Shown here: one piece after another, positions 53,932 through 64,000 of the stretch
Layout of the letters: the number at the start of each line of letters is the position of its first letter
Numbering within the stretch: position 1 is the first letter of the stretch
DNA from: Telmatospirillum sp.
GTDB taxonomy: Bacteria; Pseudomonadota; Alphaproteobacteria; Rhodospirillales; Magnetospirillaceae
DNA length: 64,000 bases
Direction of reading: 5' to 3'
Assembly (NCBI GenBank): GCA_031291415.1
Contig: JARLJB010000298.1
Coordinates: 1-64,000 of the forward strand
Program-made: the position numbers and the translations under genes
Notes under the pieces: model-generated
The model's database searches: none
Told to the model about the DNA's origin: nothing
The model's input: only the letters and a program-made list of their open reading frames with translations

Positions 53932-56016
53932 TTAAACTGTCCGCACTTCGCCCAGGAAGCGGGCCAAGCCGCAGGTAAGGCTTTCGGCGCGCTGCCCCAG
54001 GGTGTCCATGTGGGCCACCAGATCCTGCGAGGCCTGTTCCGTACGGCTCATGACGTCGGCGGCGTGGGCCACCGCCTCCGACACCTCGTGGGTATTCTCC
54101 GCCGCGCCTTGCACGCTCTGGGCGATTTCCTTGGTGGTCTGTCCCTGCTGCTGCACGGCCGCACTGACCGCCGAGGCGAATTCGTCAATCTGGCCGATGG
54201 TGGCGCCGACGTTGCGGATGCTGTGCACCGCGTCGCCGGTCATCTTCTGGATGGAGCCGATCTGGCCGGAGATCTCGTCGGTGGCCTTGGCGGTCTGGTT
54301 GGCCAAGGCCTTGACCTCGCCGGCCACCACGGCGAAGCCCTTTCCGGCGTCGCCGGCGCGAGCCGCCTCAATGGTGGCGTTGAGTGCCAGCAGATTGGTC
54401 TGGCCAGCGATGTCGGTGATCAGGCGCAGGATATCGCCGATGCGCGACGACGCCTCCTCCAGGCCGACGATGCGCCGGCTGGCGTCATCGACCTCGGTGA
54501 CGGCGCGGGACGCCACCTCGGACACGTGCGACACCTGGCTGGTGATTTCGTTGATCGACGCCGCCATCTCCTCGGCGGCGGCGGCCACTGTTCCCACCCC
54601 GGAGGAGGCCTGCGAAGCCGAGGTGGCCGCTGCCGAAACCCGGCTCTTGACGTCTGCCGCCATGGCCTCGGTCGAGCGCGCCTGGGCCACGGCCTGACGC
54701 GCCGAATCGCTCATGTCGGCGATCAGTTCCTGGCTTTCGCCGTAGAAACTGGAACAGACCTTTTCGATCTCGACGGTATGACGTTCGCGGTCGCGCTGAT
54801 TGGCGGCGTTTTCGTCGGCCAGCGCGGCGGCTTGCCGGGCATTGGCGCACAGGGTGCCGATCTCGTCTGCCAGCTTGCTCATTTCGCCGCTGAAGTTCTG
54901 GGACGGCACGTCAGCGGTGCGATCGCCCGAGGACAGCCGGACAATCACCCGGGTCAAGATGGCCAAGGGCGTCAGCACCCGTCGCTCGAACAGAACGGAC
55001 AGGACCGCGCAAATGCCGATGGTCAACAGCACCAGACCCAGTGACCACGTCACGCGCCACGCCGCCGCCGCCTGATTGGTGTCGGTGCGTTTCAGCAATT
55101 CGGCGATGGCGGCGTCACGTGGAAACGTCGTAGCCGGCAGCAAGACTTCGAGCTGAGTCTTGCGGAAGGCCGGGAAATCCTCGGGATAGGCCGCGTCGCC
55201 AGTGACACCCAGCATGACGGGTCCATAAAGCGATGCCGTGTTTCGGAAATAGTCGGCCTCGGTCTTCTGCAACGCCGTCGCCAGCAGATCGGAAGAACCG
55301 ACTTCCTCGGCCAAGAACCTGATCTGTCGCCAGTTCTCATCAATGCGGCCGGTCAGGCCGGCCAATTGGGCCTGAGTCTCGCGCGGGGCCGCCTTGTGCC
55401 CGGCATACAGCGCCGACAGTATCACCCCGCGCTGACCAGCCCAAACCCGCATGTCGATGGAAGCCCGGGCCAGGACGAGCAACTGACTGCCCTTGCCGTC
55501 CACCTCGGAAATCTGGCGGTGCAGCACATCCAGAGTCTGCGTCAGGCCGTCAATGAGCTTGCTGGTCGTCGAAACCAGACTGCCCATCAGCGCCGCGTCG
55601 CGATCCGCCTTGGCGCGCTGGGCCTGCGTGGCCACGGTCGCGCGCAGATCATCCATCTTGGCGGCGGTCTGGCGCGCCGTCTCCAGTACCTGACGCCCAG
55701 GCTCTCTGTCGATGGTCTCCAACACCGCCACAGCCTGCCGGGTCTGCTCGCGGGTGTCCGATGAACGGTAGTCAAGGCGACTCTTCGCCGCGCCGTCGGC
55801 CTGGGCGTCGGACACCAGTTGGGCATTCATCTCGCCGCGCTCCGAGGCGATGCGCTCGGCCACTCGGGCGACGGCACCATAGGCGTCGGCGTAGCGGTGG
55901 GCCAAACCGGCGTTCTGATAATCGTTCACTGCGCCGACCACGACCACGCTGGCTGAGACCAGCCCCACTGCCGCCGCGGTCGCCATGGCAGACAGGAAAA
56001 AAGCCCTAATCCGCAT
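53932..56016 (-). CDS. Methyl-accepting chemotaxis protein, transmembrane
   Basis: 694 residues. TM1 at about 8-30, a large periplasmic helical region (about 31-330) of four-helix or double four-helix type without a recognised ligand motif, TM2 at about 331-352 ([20 protein letters not shown]), HAMP ([20 protein letters not shown]), and a cytosolic signalling hairpin with the conserved tip [20 protein letters not shown] and [21 protein letters not shown]. No CheB/CheR-binding pentapeptide at the C-terminus. No che genes nearby. Ligand unknown. Confidence 0.93.
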   Translation of the reverse strand: MRIRAFFLSAMATAAAVGLVSASVVVVGAVNDYQNAGLAHRYADAYGAVARVAERIASERGEMNAQLVSDAQADGAAKSRLDYRSSDTREQTRQAVAVLETIDREPGRQVLETARQTAAKMDDLRATVATQAQRAKADRDAALMGSLVSTTSKLIDGLTQTLDVLHRQISEVDGKGSQLLVLARASIDMRVWAGQRGVILSALYAGHKAAPRETQAQLAGLTGRIDENWRQIRFLAEEVGSSDLLATALQKTEADYFRNTASLYGPVMLGVTGDAAYPEDFPAFRKTQLEVLLPATTFPRDAAIAELLKRTDTNQAAAAWRVTWSLGLVLLTIGICAVLSVLFERRVLTPLAILTRVIVRLSSGDRTADVPSQNFSGEMSKLADEIGTLCANARQAAALADENAANQRDRERHTVEIEKVCSSFYGESQELIADMSDSARQAVAQARSTEAMAADVKSRVSAAATSASQASSGVGTVAAAAEEMAASINEITSQVSHVSEVASRAVTEVDDASRRIVGLEEASSRIGDILRLITDIAGQTNLLALNATIEAARAGDAGKGFAVVAGEVKALANQTAKATDEISGQIGSIQKMTGDAVHSIRNVGATIGQIDEFASAVSAAVQQQGQTTKEIAQSVQGAAENTHEVSEAVAHAADVMSRTEQASQDLVAHMDTLGQRAESLTCGLARFLGEVRTV

Positions 56017-58483
<2,467 letters not shown>

Positions 58484-58511
58484 CCTGATCTGACAGCACG
58501 CAGCCTCAATA

Positions 58512-58555
58512 TTCCCGGCTCCGGGAAGACGCGACAGCGCCCCCGGAGCCGGGAA
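58512..58555. terminator. Hairpin between convergent katG and PEP-CTERM genes
   Basis: TTCCCGGCTCCGGG (58512-58525) and its exact complement (58542-58555) form a 14-bp stem with a 16-base loop, followed by CTTTCC on plus and preceded by AT-rich sequence (AATATT) that gives a short U-like run on minus. Confidence 0.65.
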
Positions 58556-58565
58556 CTTTCCTGGT

Positions 58566-60068
58566 TCAGACCTGCCTGCGACGCAGCAGCGTCAGCCCGC
58601 CAAGCGCGGCCATGACGAGGGCCAGCGACGAGGGCTCCGGGACATCGACCGGAGCGAACGCGACACCACGGATCGAGGTTCCGGCCGGCGCGGCATACAG
58701 AGTGGTGAACTTCTCCCCACTCGCCTGCTGGGCTGTCGTATCGCTCAAGACATCAGTGATTTCGTAAAGATAGCTGGACGACAGTTCGTTCAATCCGTAA
58801 CTGGTGGCGAACAATTCCACCTCGCCGTCGACCACTTCGCCGGTCAAACCGAAAAGGCCGGTGACGCCGGGTGCCGTCGGCGTACTGGCGTTGGCATTCG
58901 CATTGTTCACCAGGGTCAATCCGGAAACGAGGTCATAGGCCAGGGTCCAGATGCCGTTTACCAGCACCCATTTCTGTAGCCCGCCTTCGCCCAGAGCCGC
59001 CTTGTTGGCATTGCCGTTCTTTGGTTGGCCGCTATCGGCGACGTAAAGGACGGTCGGGCTGGCGAAAAAAAACTGCTCCGGACTGAGGTAGACGAAGCTT
59101 CCGATGCGGCTGTTGTTGACCCCGTTGGCCAGGGCGGCGGTCAGGTTGATCGAGCCGTTATTGCCGCCACTGGAGAGCGGGCTGGCCGGCGGCGTGACGT
59201 GGGTGCTGACGAGGCCCGTCGAGGAGGTCGGTAACCCTCCGGTGGAGCTCGTCAGGCTGCTGACGTTGGTATTGTTCTGTTTGCCGCTTCCCGGCGGATT
59301 GTAGTCACGGGACACATAGAGCGTATTTCCGCTCCCGGTGTTGACGATCGACACGACGCGTGTGTCGGTGCTGGTATCGACCGCCGTCGCGGTGGTGGCG
59401 CCACGCTTGGCATAGAACACGCCCTGGGTGGAGTCGGTCTTGCTGGCGGCCTGCCCGGAGACATAGAAGGACGAACCATCCACCGTCGTGGCGCTGCGCG
59501 GATTATTGGTGTTGAAGACGCCGGTCAGGGCGGTGCTGGTGTCGACGCTGCCATTGGCACCGATCAACGCGACAACGCGCGGCACGGTCGTGTAGGCCGT
59601 TCCGCTCTGCTGCGCCGCCGTCAGACTTGTGGTCTGTCCGAGCGCCGCAGTCCCGTAGGTCGACACCGGCGCCGTGTTGAAGGCGGCGGCGTTCACCCCA
59701 TACCCCATGATGGTCAGATACCGGCCATCGACGGACCGTTGGAGAATACCTTCGGAAGCCGATCCGTATTCGCCGGAAATAGCGGCGTTGGAGCCACTGC
59801 TGGTCTGCGGCAGGGTAAATGTGCCGACAGACGTGGCCTGGGTTCCGTTGGCGCCGAGCTGAAACTCCTGCAAGGTGATTGGTGACGCCGAATCGAGCGT
59901 GCTGCCGGTCACCGTGCTGATGATGAGATCGTTCGCCGTGAACGAGGCAATTTGAGTGGCCACGGCCGGCGTGGCGAAACCTGAGAAAAGCGTACCCCCT
60001 GCAAACAGCAGCGCTGCCTTGAGACGGAGTTGCCCGTCCTTGACGACAATTGGTTTTCTAGAAAACAT
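58566..60068 (-). CDS. PEP-CTERM sorting-domain extracellular protein
   Basis: 500 residues from ATG 60068, preceded by GGGGG (the frame opens to 60119). N-terminal signal (LKAALLFAGGTLFSGFATPA, AVA cleavage). The mature part is Ser/Thr/Asn/Gly-rich, with beta-propeller-like or esterase-like repeats (VDGRYLTIMGYG, SPTVLYVADSG) and no cysteine. It ends in PEPSSLALVMAALGGLTLL plus an RRRQV basic tail: the PEP-CTERM signal, recognised by exosortase EpsH and linked to exopolysaccharide-bearing biofilm. The exosortase is not in the window. Confidence 0.9.
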   Translation of the reverse strand: MFSRKPIVVKDGQLRLKAALLFAGGTLFSGFATPAVATQIASFTANDLIISTVTGSTLDSASPITLQEFQLGANGTQATSVGTFTLPQTSSGSNAAISGEYGSASEGILQRSVDGRYLTIMGYGVNAAAFNTAPVSTYGTAALGQTTSLTAAQQSGTAYTTVPRVVALIGANGSVDTSTALTGVFNTNNPRSATTVDGSSFYVSGQAASKTDSTQGVFYAKRGATTATAVDTSTDTRVVSIVNTGSGNTLYVSRDYNPPGSGKQNNTNVSSLTSSTGGLPTSSTGLVSTHVTPPASPLSSGGNNGSINLTAALANGVNNSRIGSFVYLSPEQFFFASPTVLYVADSGQPKNGNANKAALGEGGLQKWVLVNGIWTLAYDLVSGLTLVNNANANASTPTAPGVTGLFGLTGEVVDGEVELFATSYGLNELSSSYLYEITDVLSDTTAQQASGEKFTTLYAAPAGTSIRGVAFAPVDVPEPSSLALVMAALGGLTLLRRRQV

Positions 60069-60572
60069 AGAATCCCCCAAAAATGGAATTTCATTGCGAC
60101 AGGCAATGCCCAATGCCAATCACAATCGTGAAATCCCACTCAGCAATTAATATGCCAAGTTTTTGGGGACTTATTTTACAACAAGATAGAATTTATTTTC
60201 GTACAAACTGTAAAAATATCAGACATTATTTATATCTATCAGATCATTAATAGGCCAGTATTACGCATCCCGCTCCGGAATTCTCCAATCGTCTTGCAAG
60301 CAAGAACGAGAGGAGAAGCTGAGGGCGGGGGCGCCGCGTTGCCCAGAAATGAACAGGTCGCCAACCTTCCGAACACCGAGAGGGCGATCGGAAGGGATTG
60401 GTGACGGACTTATAGCGCTCCAGTTCCGAAAAGAAATGTCGGAAAATTCCTGACTCTCCCGCTCGGCCGCCTCGCCTGGTGGGCCGAAGACACGGACTGA
60501 AACGTCGGCTTGAAGATCACACCAAGCCTCCGTCCGGGCCAGTTGGACCACGGACGTCCGGTGTTGCCACGA
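60069..60572. other. Intergenic region upstream of the PEP-CTERM gene
   Basis: 504 bases. The part nearest the gene (60110-60255) is strikingly AT-rich and must hold its promoter on the minus strand, though no clear hexamer pair was found. From 60260 to 60572 the sequence returns to high GC; a 96-codon minus-strand frame (60261-60551) shows no family features and is not called. The minus-strand DUF2461 gene ends at 60573. Confidence 0.45.
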
Positions 60573-61292
60573 TCAGTTTTCGGCCGCTTCGAATTCCTCG
60601 TCGCCGTCGATCCGGCCGGCATCGGCCAGGAAACGATAAAGCTGTGCCGAGGCTCGGAAGGAGTTTCGCAGCAATTCGACAATCGCCTCGCTATGGAACG
60701 TCGCGTCGATGACCTCGTTCTTCACCACATAGACATTTTTGCGGCGGAACCAGTCCAGGATCTGGGGTGGCAGGTCAGCCGGCAGGCGCGGCCGTTTGTA
60801 GAGCTCACCTTCCAGCCCATAACCGGCCTTTTCGGCGGTTTCCATCGCGTCCTGCAGCCTTTCGGGATGAACCGCCATGCGGCGGCGGACGGCGGCCATG
60901 GTCGCCGCGTTCGCGGCGTAGTAGCCCATGCCATGGCGATAGCCCTCCGGCCGGAACTCCATAAAAAAGGCCGGCCGGGTCGTCCAGTCCTTTGTCCGGT
61001 GCTTGAAGGAAATCCACTGATTGACGCGGTAAGGGGACTTGTCCCGCGAGAATCGGGTGTCACGAAAAATCCGCGAGACCGCCGCGCCGCGCGGGTCGGT
61101 ATCGAAACCGGGGTCGATAGCCGTCATGGTCGGCCCCAGGTCGGCGACCAGTTGTCGCATCGGGGCCAGAATTTCCGTTTGATAGACGGTCTTATGGTCG
61201 GCGAACCACGCCCGGTCGTTATTGAGGGCAAGAGACCGCAGAAATGTCACCGCTTCCGGCGAAAATCCGCGGAACGACGAAGCCGAACCCAT
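60573..61292 (-). CDS. DUF2461 family protein (TIGR02453)
   Basis: 239 residues from ATG 61292 with AAGGA upstream (GTG 61316 is an alternative). FRGFSPEAVTFLRSLALNND with RAWFADHK is the family opening, then DTRFSRDKSPYRVNQWISF and GMGYYAANAATMAAVRRRM. Widespread bacterial family of unknown function. It follows the soluble chemoreceptor gene on the same strand, separated by a strong hairpin. Confidence 0.9.
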   Translation of the reverse strand: MGSASSFRGFSPEAVTFLRSLALNNDRAWFADHKTVYQTEILAPMRQLVADLGPTMTAIDPGFDTDPRGAAVSRIFRDTRFSRDKSPYRVNQWISFKHRTKDWTTRPAFFMEFRPEGYRHGMGYYAANAATMAAVRRRMAVHPERLQDAMETAEKAGYGLEGELYKRPRLPADLPPQILDWFRRKNVYVVKNEVIDATFHSEAIVELLRNSFRASAQLYRFLADAGRIDGDEEFEAAEN

Positions 61293-61311
61293 TCTCAATG
61301 TTCCTTTGGCC

Positions 61312-61345
61312 GCCACTCCTCCTCCGCCGCCGCCGGAGGAGTGGC
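61312..61345 (-). terminator. Hairpin between the soluble chemoreceptor and DUF2461 genes
   Basis: GCCACTCCTCC (61312-61322) and GGAGGAGTGGC (61335-61345) form an 11-bp stem. It lies 16 bases past the chemoreceptor stop. There is no T-run on the minus strand, so it may attenuate rather than terminate; a GTG within the arm region is an alternative DUF2461 start. Confidence 0.45.
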
Positions 61346-61360
61346 TATCATTTTGTTACG

Positions 61361-62695
61361 TTAGTGTAATGAGCGAATCTGCTTGAGGAATTCCTTGACC
61401 TGGCCGGTCAAGACCTCCGCCTCGCGCGACAAACCGCCGGCAGCGCCCCGGACCTCCTGGGCGGACACCCCGGTTTGGCCGACTGCGGTGTTCACCGAGG
61501 AAATGTTAGTGGTCAGGATATCGCCGCTCTGCGCCGCCTGCTGAACATTGCGGGCGATTTCGTGGGTGGCCTGGCCTTGTTCCTCGACCGCGGCGGCGAT
61601 GCTCGAGGCGATCTCGCTGATCCGCCCGATCGTATTTCCGATGCCATGAATGGCCTCCACCGCGTCCCTGGTGGCGTTCTGCACGGCCGATATTTGGGAC
61701 GATATCTCGTCGGTCGCCTTGGCGGTCTGATTGGCCAGACTCTTCACCTCGCCGGCCACCACGGCAAATCCCTTGCCGGCATCTCCTGCCCGGGCCGCCT
61801 CGATCGTCGCGTTCAACGCCAGAAGATTGGTCTGGCTGGCGATATCGTTGATCAGTTTGACCACGTCCCCGATCTTGTTCGTCGTATCGGCGAGGCCTTG
61901 CACCAGCGTATTGGTGCGCTGAGCCTCGGCCACGGCGGATTCGGCAATCTCGGTCGATTGGCTGGCCTGACGGCCGATCTCGCCGATCGACGCCGACAAT
62001 TCCTCGGTGGCCGCCGCCACCGTCGCGATGTTGCGGCCCGAGTCCTCGGAAGCCAGCGCGGCGGTCTTGGCCTGGCCGGAGGCCTGTTCCGCAGTTGAGG
62101 CCAGACTCTTGGCGGTGTGTTCCAGCTGCGTGGCGGCCGAGGCGATCACCTGAGCGGCGGCCGAGGCGTCTTTCTCGAATTGTCCAGTGTAGCGCTCGAC
62201 CTTCTCGGCGGCGCCCATTTGCGCCGAATCGATATAGAATGCCGAGAAAAATTCGAGATCGAACATCACGACCCGGACCAGCGCGCTGGCGATCTGGCTC
62301 TGCTTTTCCGGATTCTTCCGATAGACCGGTGTAATGGCTGCGACCAGTCTATTGAGGATGGTGGAGAAGAAGACGAAATACCACCGCAAGGCCAGTCCGG
62401 ATTGCTGCCGCTTGCGGGCTATTTCGGCCCCGGATGCCAGCTCCGCTTCGGTAAAGTTGGCCGGCATGACGCCGTCCAGCCAATGCGCCTTCTGCAGTCG
62501 CTTGGCTTCGTCGACATTGACCGACGCATAGATCTTCTGGACCTCCGGAAATCGCAGGATCTGCGCGAAAGCGGCATCGATCGCCGCGTCCATGTGCTGG
62601 ACGAGCAATGGCCGAATTTCGCGAAGGATGGCGCGCGTCGAATCGTCGATCCCCATCGAGTCGATTCGGCTGCTCCGGTCGAAAGTGATAGCCAT
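61361..62695 (-). CDS. Soluble protoglobin-like (globin-coupled) methyl-accepting protein
   Basis: 444 residues, no membrane segment. Residues about 5-165 resemble the protoglobin sensor of HemAT-type oxygen receptors ([49 protein letters not shown]), and 190-440 form the MCP signalling hairpin ([39 protein letters not shown]). In HemAT the proximal heme His lies four residues before the G-L-x-x-x-W-Y motif; here that position is Arg ([13 protein letters not shown]). Heme binding is therefore doubtful. If it binds heme another His must serve, such as that in QKAHW. Soluble receptors of this type mediate aerotaxis. Confidence 0.85.
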   Translation of the reverse strand: MAITFDRSSRIDSMGIDDSTRAILREIRPLLVQHMDAAIDAAFAQILRFPEVQKIYASVNVDEAKRLQKAHWLDGVMPANFTEAELASGAEIARKRQQSGLALRWYFVFFSTILNRLVAAITPVYRKNPEKQSQIASALVRVVMFDLEFFSAFYIDSAQMGAAEKVERYTGQFEKDASAAAQVIASAATQLEHTAKSLASTAEQASGQAKTAALASEDSGRNIATVAAATEELSASIGEIGRQASQSTEIAESAVAEAQRTNTLVQGLADTTNKIGDVVKLINDIASQTNLLALNATIEAARAGDAGKGFAVVAGEVKSLANQTAKATDEISSQISAVQNATRDAVEAIHGIGNTIGRISEIASSIAAAVEEQGQATHEIARNVQQAAQSGDILTTNISSVNTAVGQTGVSAQEVRGAAGGLSREAEVLTGQVKEFLKQIRSLH

Positions 62696-63049
62696 TGTTC
62701 CCCTCCCTGAATGCGATTCCCGCGGCCCGCGGCAACCTTTTGCCGCTCGCGACCGCGCTTCGGATTGAAAAAGTCCACACCAAAATATGGCACAGAAACA
62801 TCGAAAACTCGACGTCGACGAAATTCAATTAATAGATGTGTTCAGATATTGTACAACCACAGGTATTTAATCCCCAATCTCCTTGGCGATCCGGAAGAGC
62901 GCCGGACCTTCTCTTCCGCCGGCCATATTTAGATTAATTCTATTATGCGGCAGATGGAGACAGGGTCGTCATCGTGGCGGCCGCCCTGTTTTCTTGTTTG
63001 TAACCGCCCCCCTCTCCGGCGACACTTACCGGCAAGGAGAAGAAACATC
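62696..63049. other. Divergent intergenic region, chemoreceptor / DapA-family gene
   Basis: 354 bases. Two AT-rich patches (about 62815-62875 and 62925-62945) are the probable promoters for the minus-strand chemoreceptor and the plus-strand aldolase. AAGGAG at about 63034-63039 precedes the aldolase ATG. No ORF is supported. Confidence 0.45.
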
Positions 63050-63955
63050 ATGGACAGGACGAGCTCAATTTTGCGCGGCTTATGGCTACCCTTGGTGACA
63101 CCGTTCCGCGATGGTCAACTTGACGAGACGTCGTTGCGTCGCCTCGTCCGGCATTACGCAACCGAGCCGGTGGACGGCCTGATCGTCGCCGCAACGACCG
63201 GCGAAGGGCTGACCCTCGATGACGGCGAGGTCGAACGGCTGGTGGACGTCGCTGCTGCCGAACGGAGCAGCCTCGGCCGACCGATGGCCCTCTACCTCGG
63301 CCTTTCGGGCAGCGACACGCGCAAGGGCTGCAGGGCGCTGGAGCGGATGGCGTCCTGGCCGGTCGACGGTTATTTGATCGCCTGTCCTTACTATTCACGG
63401 CCGTCCCAGCAGGGACTTTATCGGCATTTTTCGGCATTGGCCGACCAGACCGCCCGGCCGATCGTGATCTACAACATTCCCTATCGGACCGGCGTCAATA
63501 TGAGCAACGAGACGATGCTTCGCCTTGCCGAGCGAAGCAACATCGTTGGCGTCAAGGACTGTTCGGCCGACCAGGCGCAGTCCTTCGATCTTCTGCGGAC
63601 CCGACCGCCGGGTTTTTCCGTGCTGACCGGAGAGGACGCGCTGTTTTATGGGGCGCTCACCCAGGGCGCCGATGGTGGCATTCTGGCATCGGCCCATGTC
63701 GAGACCGCGTCCTTCGCCGCGATCCGCAACAGTCTGCTGGCCGGCGACCAGAAAGGCGCCCTGGCCGGCTGGCGGGCGCTGGTCGATTTGCCGCGGCTGC
63801 TCTTCGCTGAGCCGAGCCCGGCCCCGATCAAATATTGGTTATGGCGGGCTGGATTGATCGACAGCCCGGAGGTGCGGCTGCCGATGACCGAAATCAGCGA
63901 CGGCCTGGCGGCGCGTCTGGACCAGGAGATGGCGCGGCGCGGGCTAAGGATGTGA
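63050..63955 (+). CDS. dapA: 4-hydroxy-tetrahydrodipicolinate synthase (DapA family)
   Basis: 301 residues from ATG 63050. VAATTGEGLTLDDGEVERLV is the carboxylate-binding TTGE, CPYYSRPSQQGLYRHFSALA and VIYNIPYRTGVNMS hold the Tyr and Arg of DapA, and IVGVKDCSAD the Schiff-base Lys. Length and motifs fit DapA, which condenses pyruvate with aspartate semialdehyde. Other pyruvate aldolases of this superfamily cannot be excluded, and a second dapA elsewhere is likely since this copy is not in a lysine operon. Confidence 0.85.
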   Translation: MDRTSSILRGLWLPLVTPFRDGQLDETSLRRLVRHYATEPVDGLIVAATTGEGLTLDDGEVERLVDVAAAERSSLGRPMALYLGLSGSDTRKGCRALERMASWPVDGYLIACPYYSRPSQQGLYRHFSALADQTARPIVIYNIPYRTGVNMSNETMLRLAERSNIVGVKDCSADQAQSFDLLRTRPPGFSVLTGEDALFYGALTQGADGGILASAHVETASFAAIRNSLLAGDQKGALAGWRALVDLPRLLFAEPSPAPIKYWLWRAGLIDSPEVRLPMTEISDGLAARLDQEMARRGLRM

Positions 63956-63970
63956 ATAAGTTGGATCGGT

Positions 63971-63992
63971 GGCACGGGCGTCTCTGCCCGTG
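63971..63992. repeat. Palindromic repeat unit, relative of the 20259-20341 pair
   Basis: CACGGGC and GCCCGTG arms flank a GTCTCT core, the same arm length and spacing as the units at 20259-20341 (CACCGGC/GCCGGTG), with matching flanking GG. It lies just after the dapA stop; a second, inverted copy may lie beyond the window edge. Confidence 0.65.
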
Positions 63993-64000
63993 TCCGCCGA

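Noticed and set aside
55115-55131. GTCACGTGGAAACG as a further parS site
   Set aside because: The palindrome is broken by an extra G and it lies inside the chemoreceptor coding region far from the origin.
60261-60551. 96-codon minus-strand open frame between the PEP-CTERM and DUF2461 genes
   Set aside because: High-GC random open frame with no family features and no ribosome binding site.

Overview
The window is high-GC, gene-dense chromosome from an alphaproteobacterium, most likely a member of the Rhodospirillales (Magnetospirillum/Telmatospirillum-like; the genus cannot be fixed from this sequence). The evidence is the gene order parB-parA-rsmG-mnmG-mnmE ... rho-hemH-hemE / ppsR-maf-aroE-coaE-dnaQ, secB-fxsA-tim44-mltA, hslV-hslU and hisB-hisH-hisA-hisF-hisE, together with DUF3576, DUF6489 and Tim44-like proteins. 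I saw no transposase, tRNA, rRNA or CRISPR array.

Layout. 0-8.5 kb: tail of an ammonium transporter, a DapC-type aminotransferase, ftsK, lolA, a probable structured RNA, an FAH-family hydrolase, xthA, an atypical response regulator and a RibA-like protein. 8.6-15.3 kb: envelope genes: a low-complexity protein behind a consensus-like sigma-54 promoter, a PagL-type lipid A deacylase, yggS, a TenI/ThiE-like protein and two outer-membrane porins. 15.3-20.2 kb: DUF3576 lipoprotein, leuS, lptE, holA.

20.3-38 kb is the replication and segregation heart of the chromosome. On the minus strand run mnmE-mnmG-rsmG-parA-parB, then rho, hemH and hemE further right. On the plus strand, across a DnaA-box-bearing AT-rich gap, run ppsR-maf-aroE-coaE-dnaQ. 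That gap (34042-34469) is the predicted oriC, equivalent to the Caulobacter origin between hemE and the ppsR homologue. Three parS sites (22739, 24687, 30418) lie between parAB and the origin; one is in the 5' end of rsmG and one forms the core of a terminator shared by qor and rho. Genes diverge from the origin, as expected for co-orientation with replication.

38-52 kb: secB, fxsA, a Tim44-like protein, mltA, an Smr protein, an HTH regulator, HslUV protease, five histidine-biosynthesis genes, a HIT protein, a CHASE-GGDEF cyclic-di-GMP synthase, a Nudix hydrolase and comM. 52-64 kb looks more accessory: a lower-GC pair encoding a cytoplasmic-type lysozyme/LysM protein and a secreted LprI-like lysozyme inhibitor (possible effector/immunity pair), a membrane chemoreceptor, katG, a PEP-CTERM protein, a DUF2461 protein, a soluble protoglobin-like chemoreceptor that seems to lack the heme-binding histidine, and a DapA-family aldolase. 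A small palindromic repeat family (20259-20341 and 63971-63992) is dispersed in the window.
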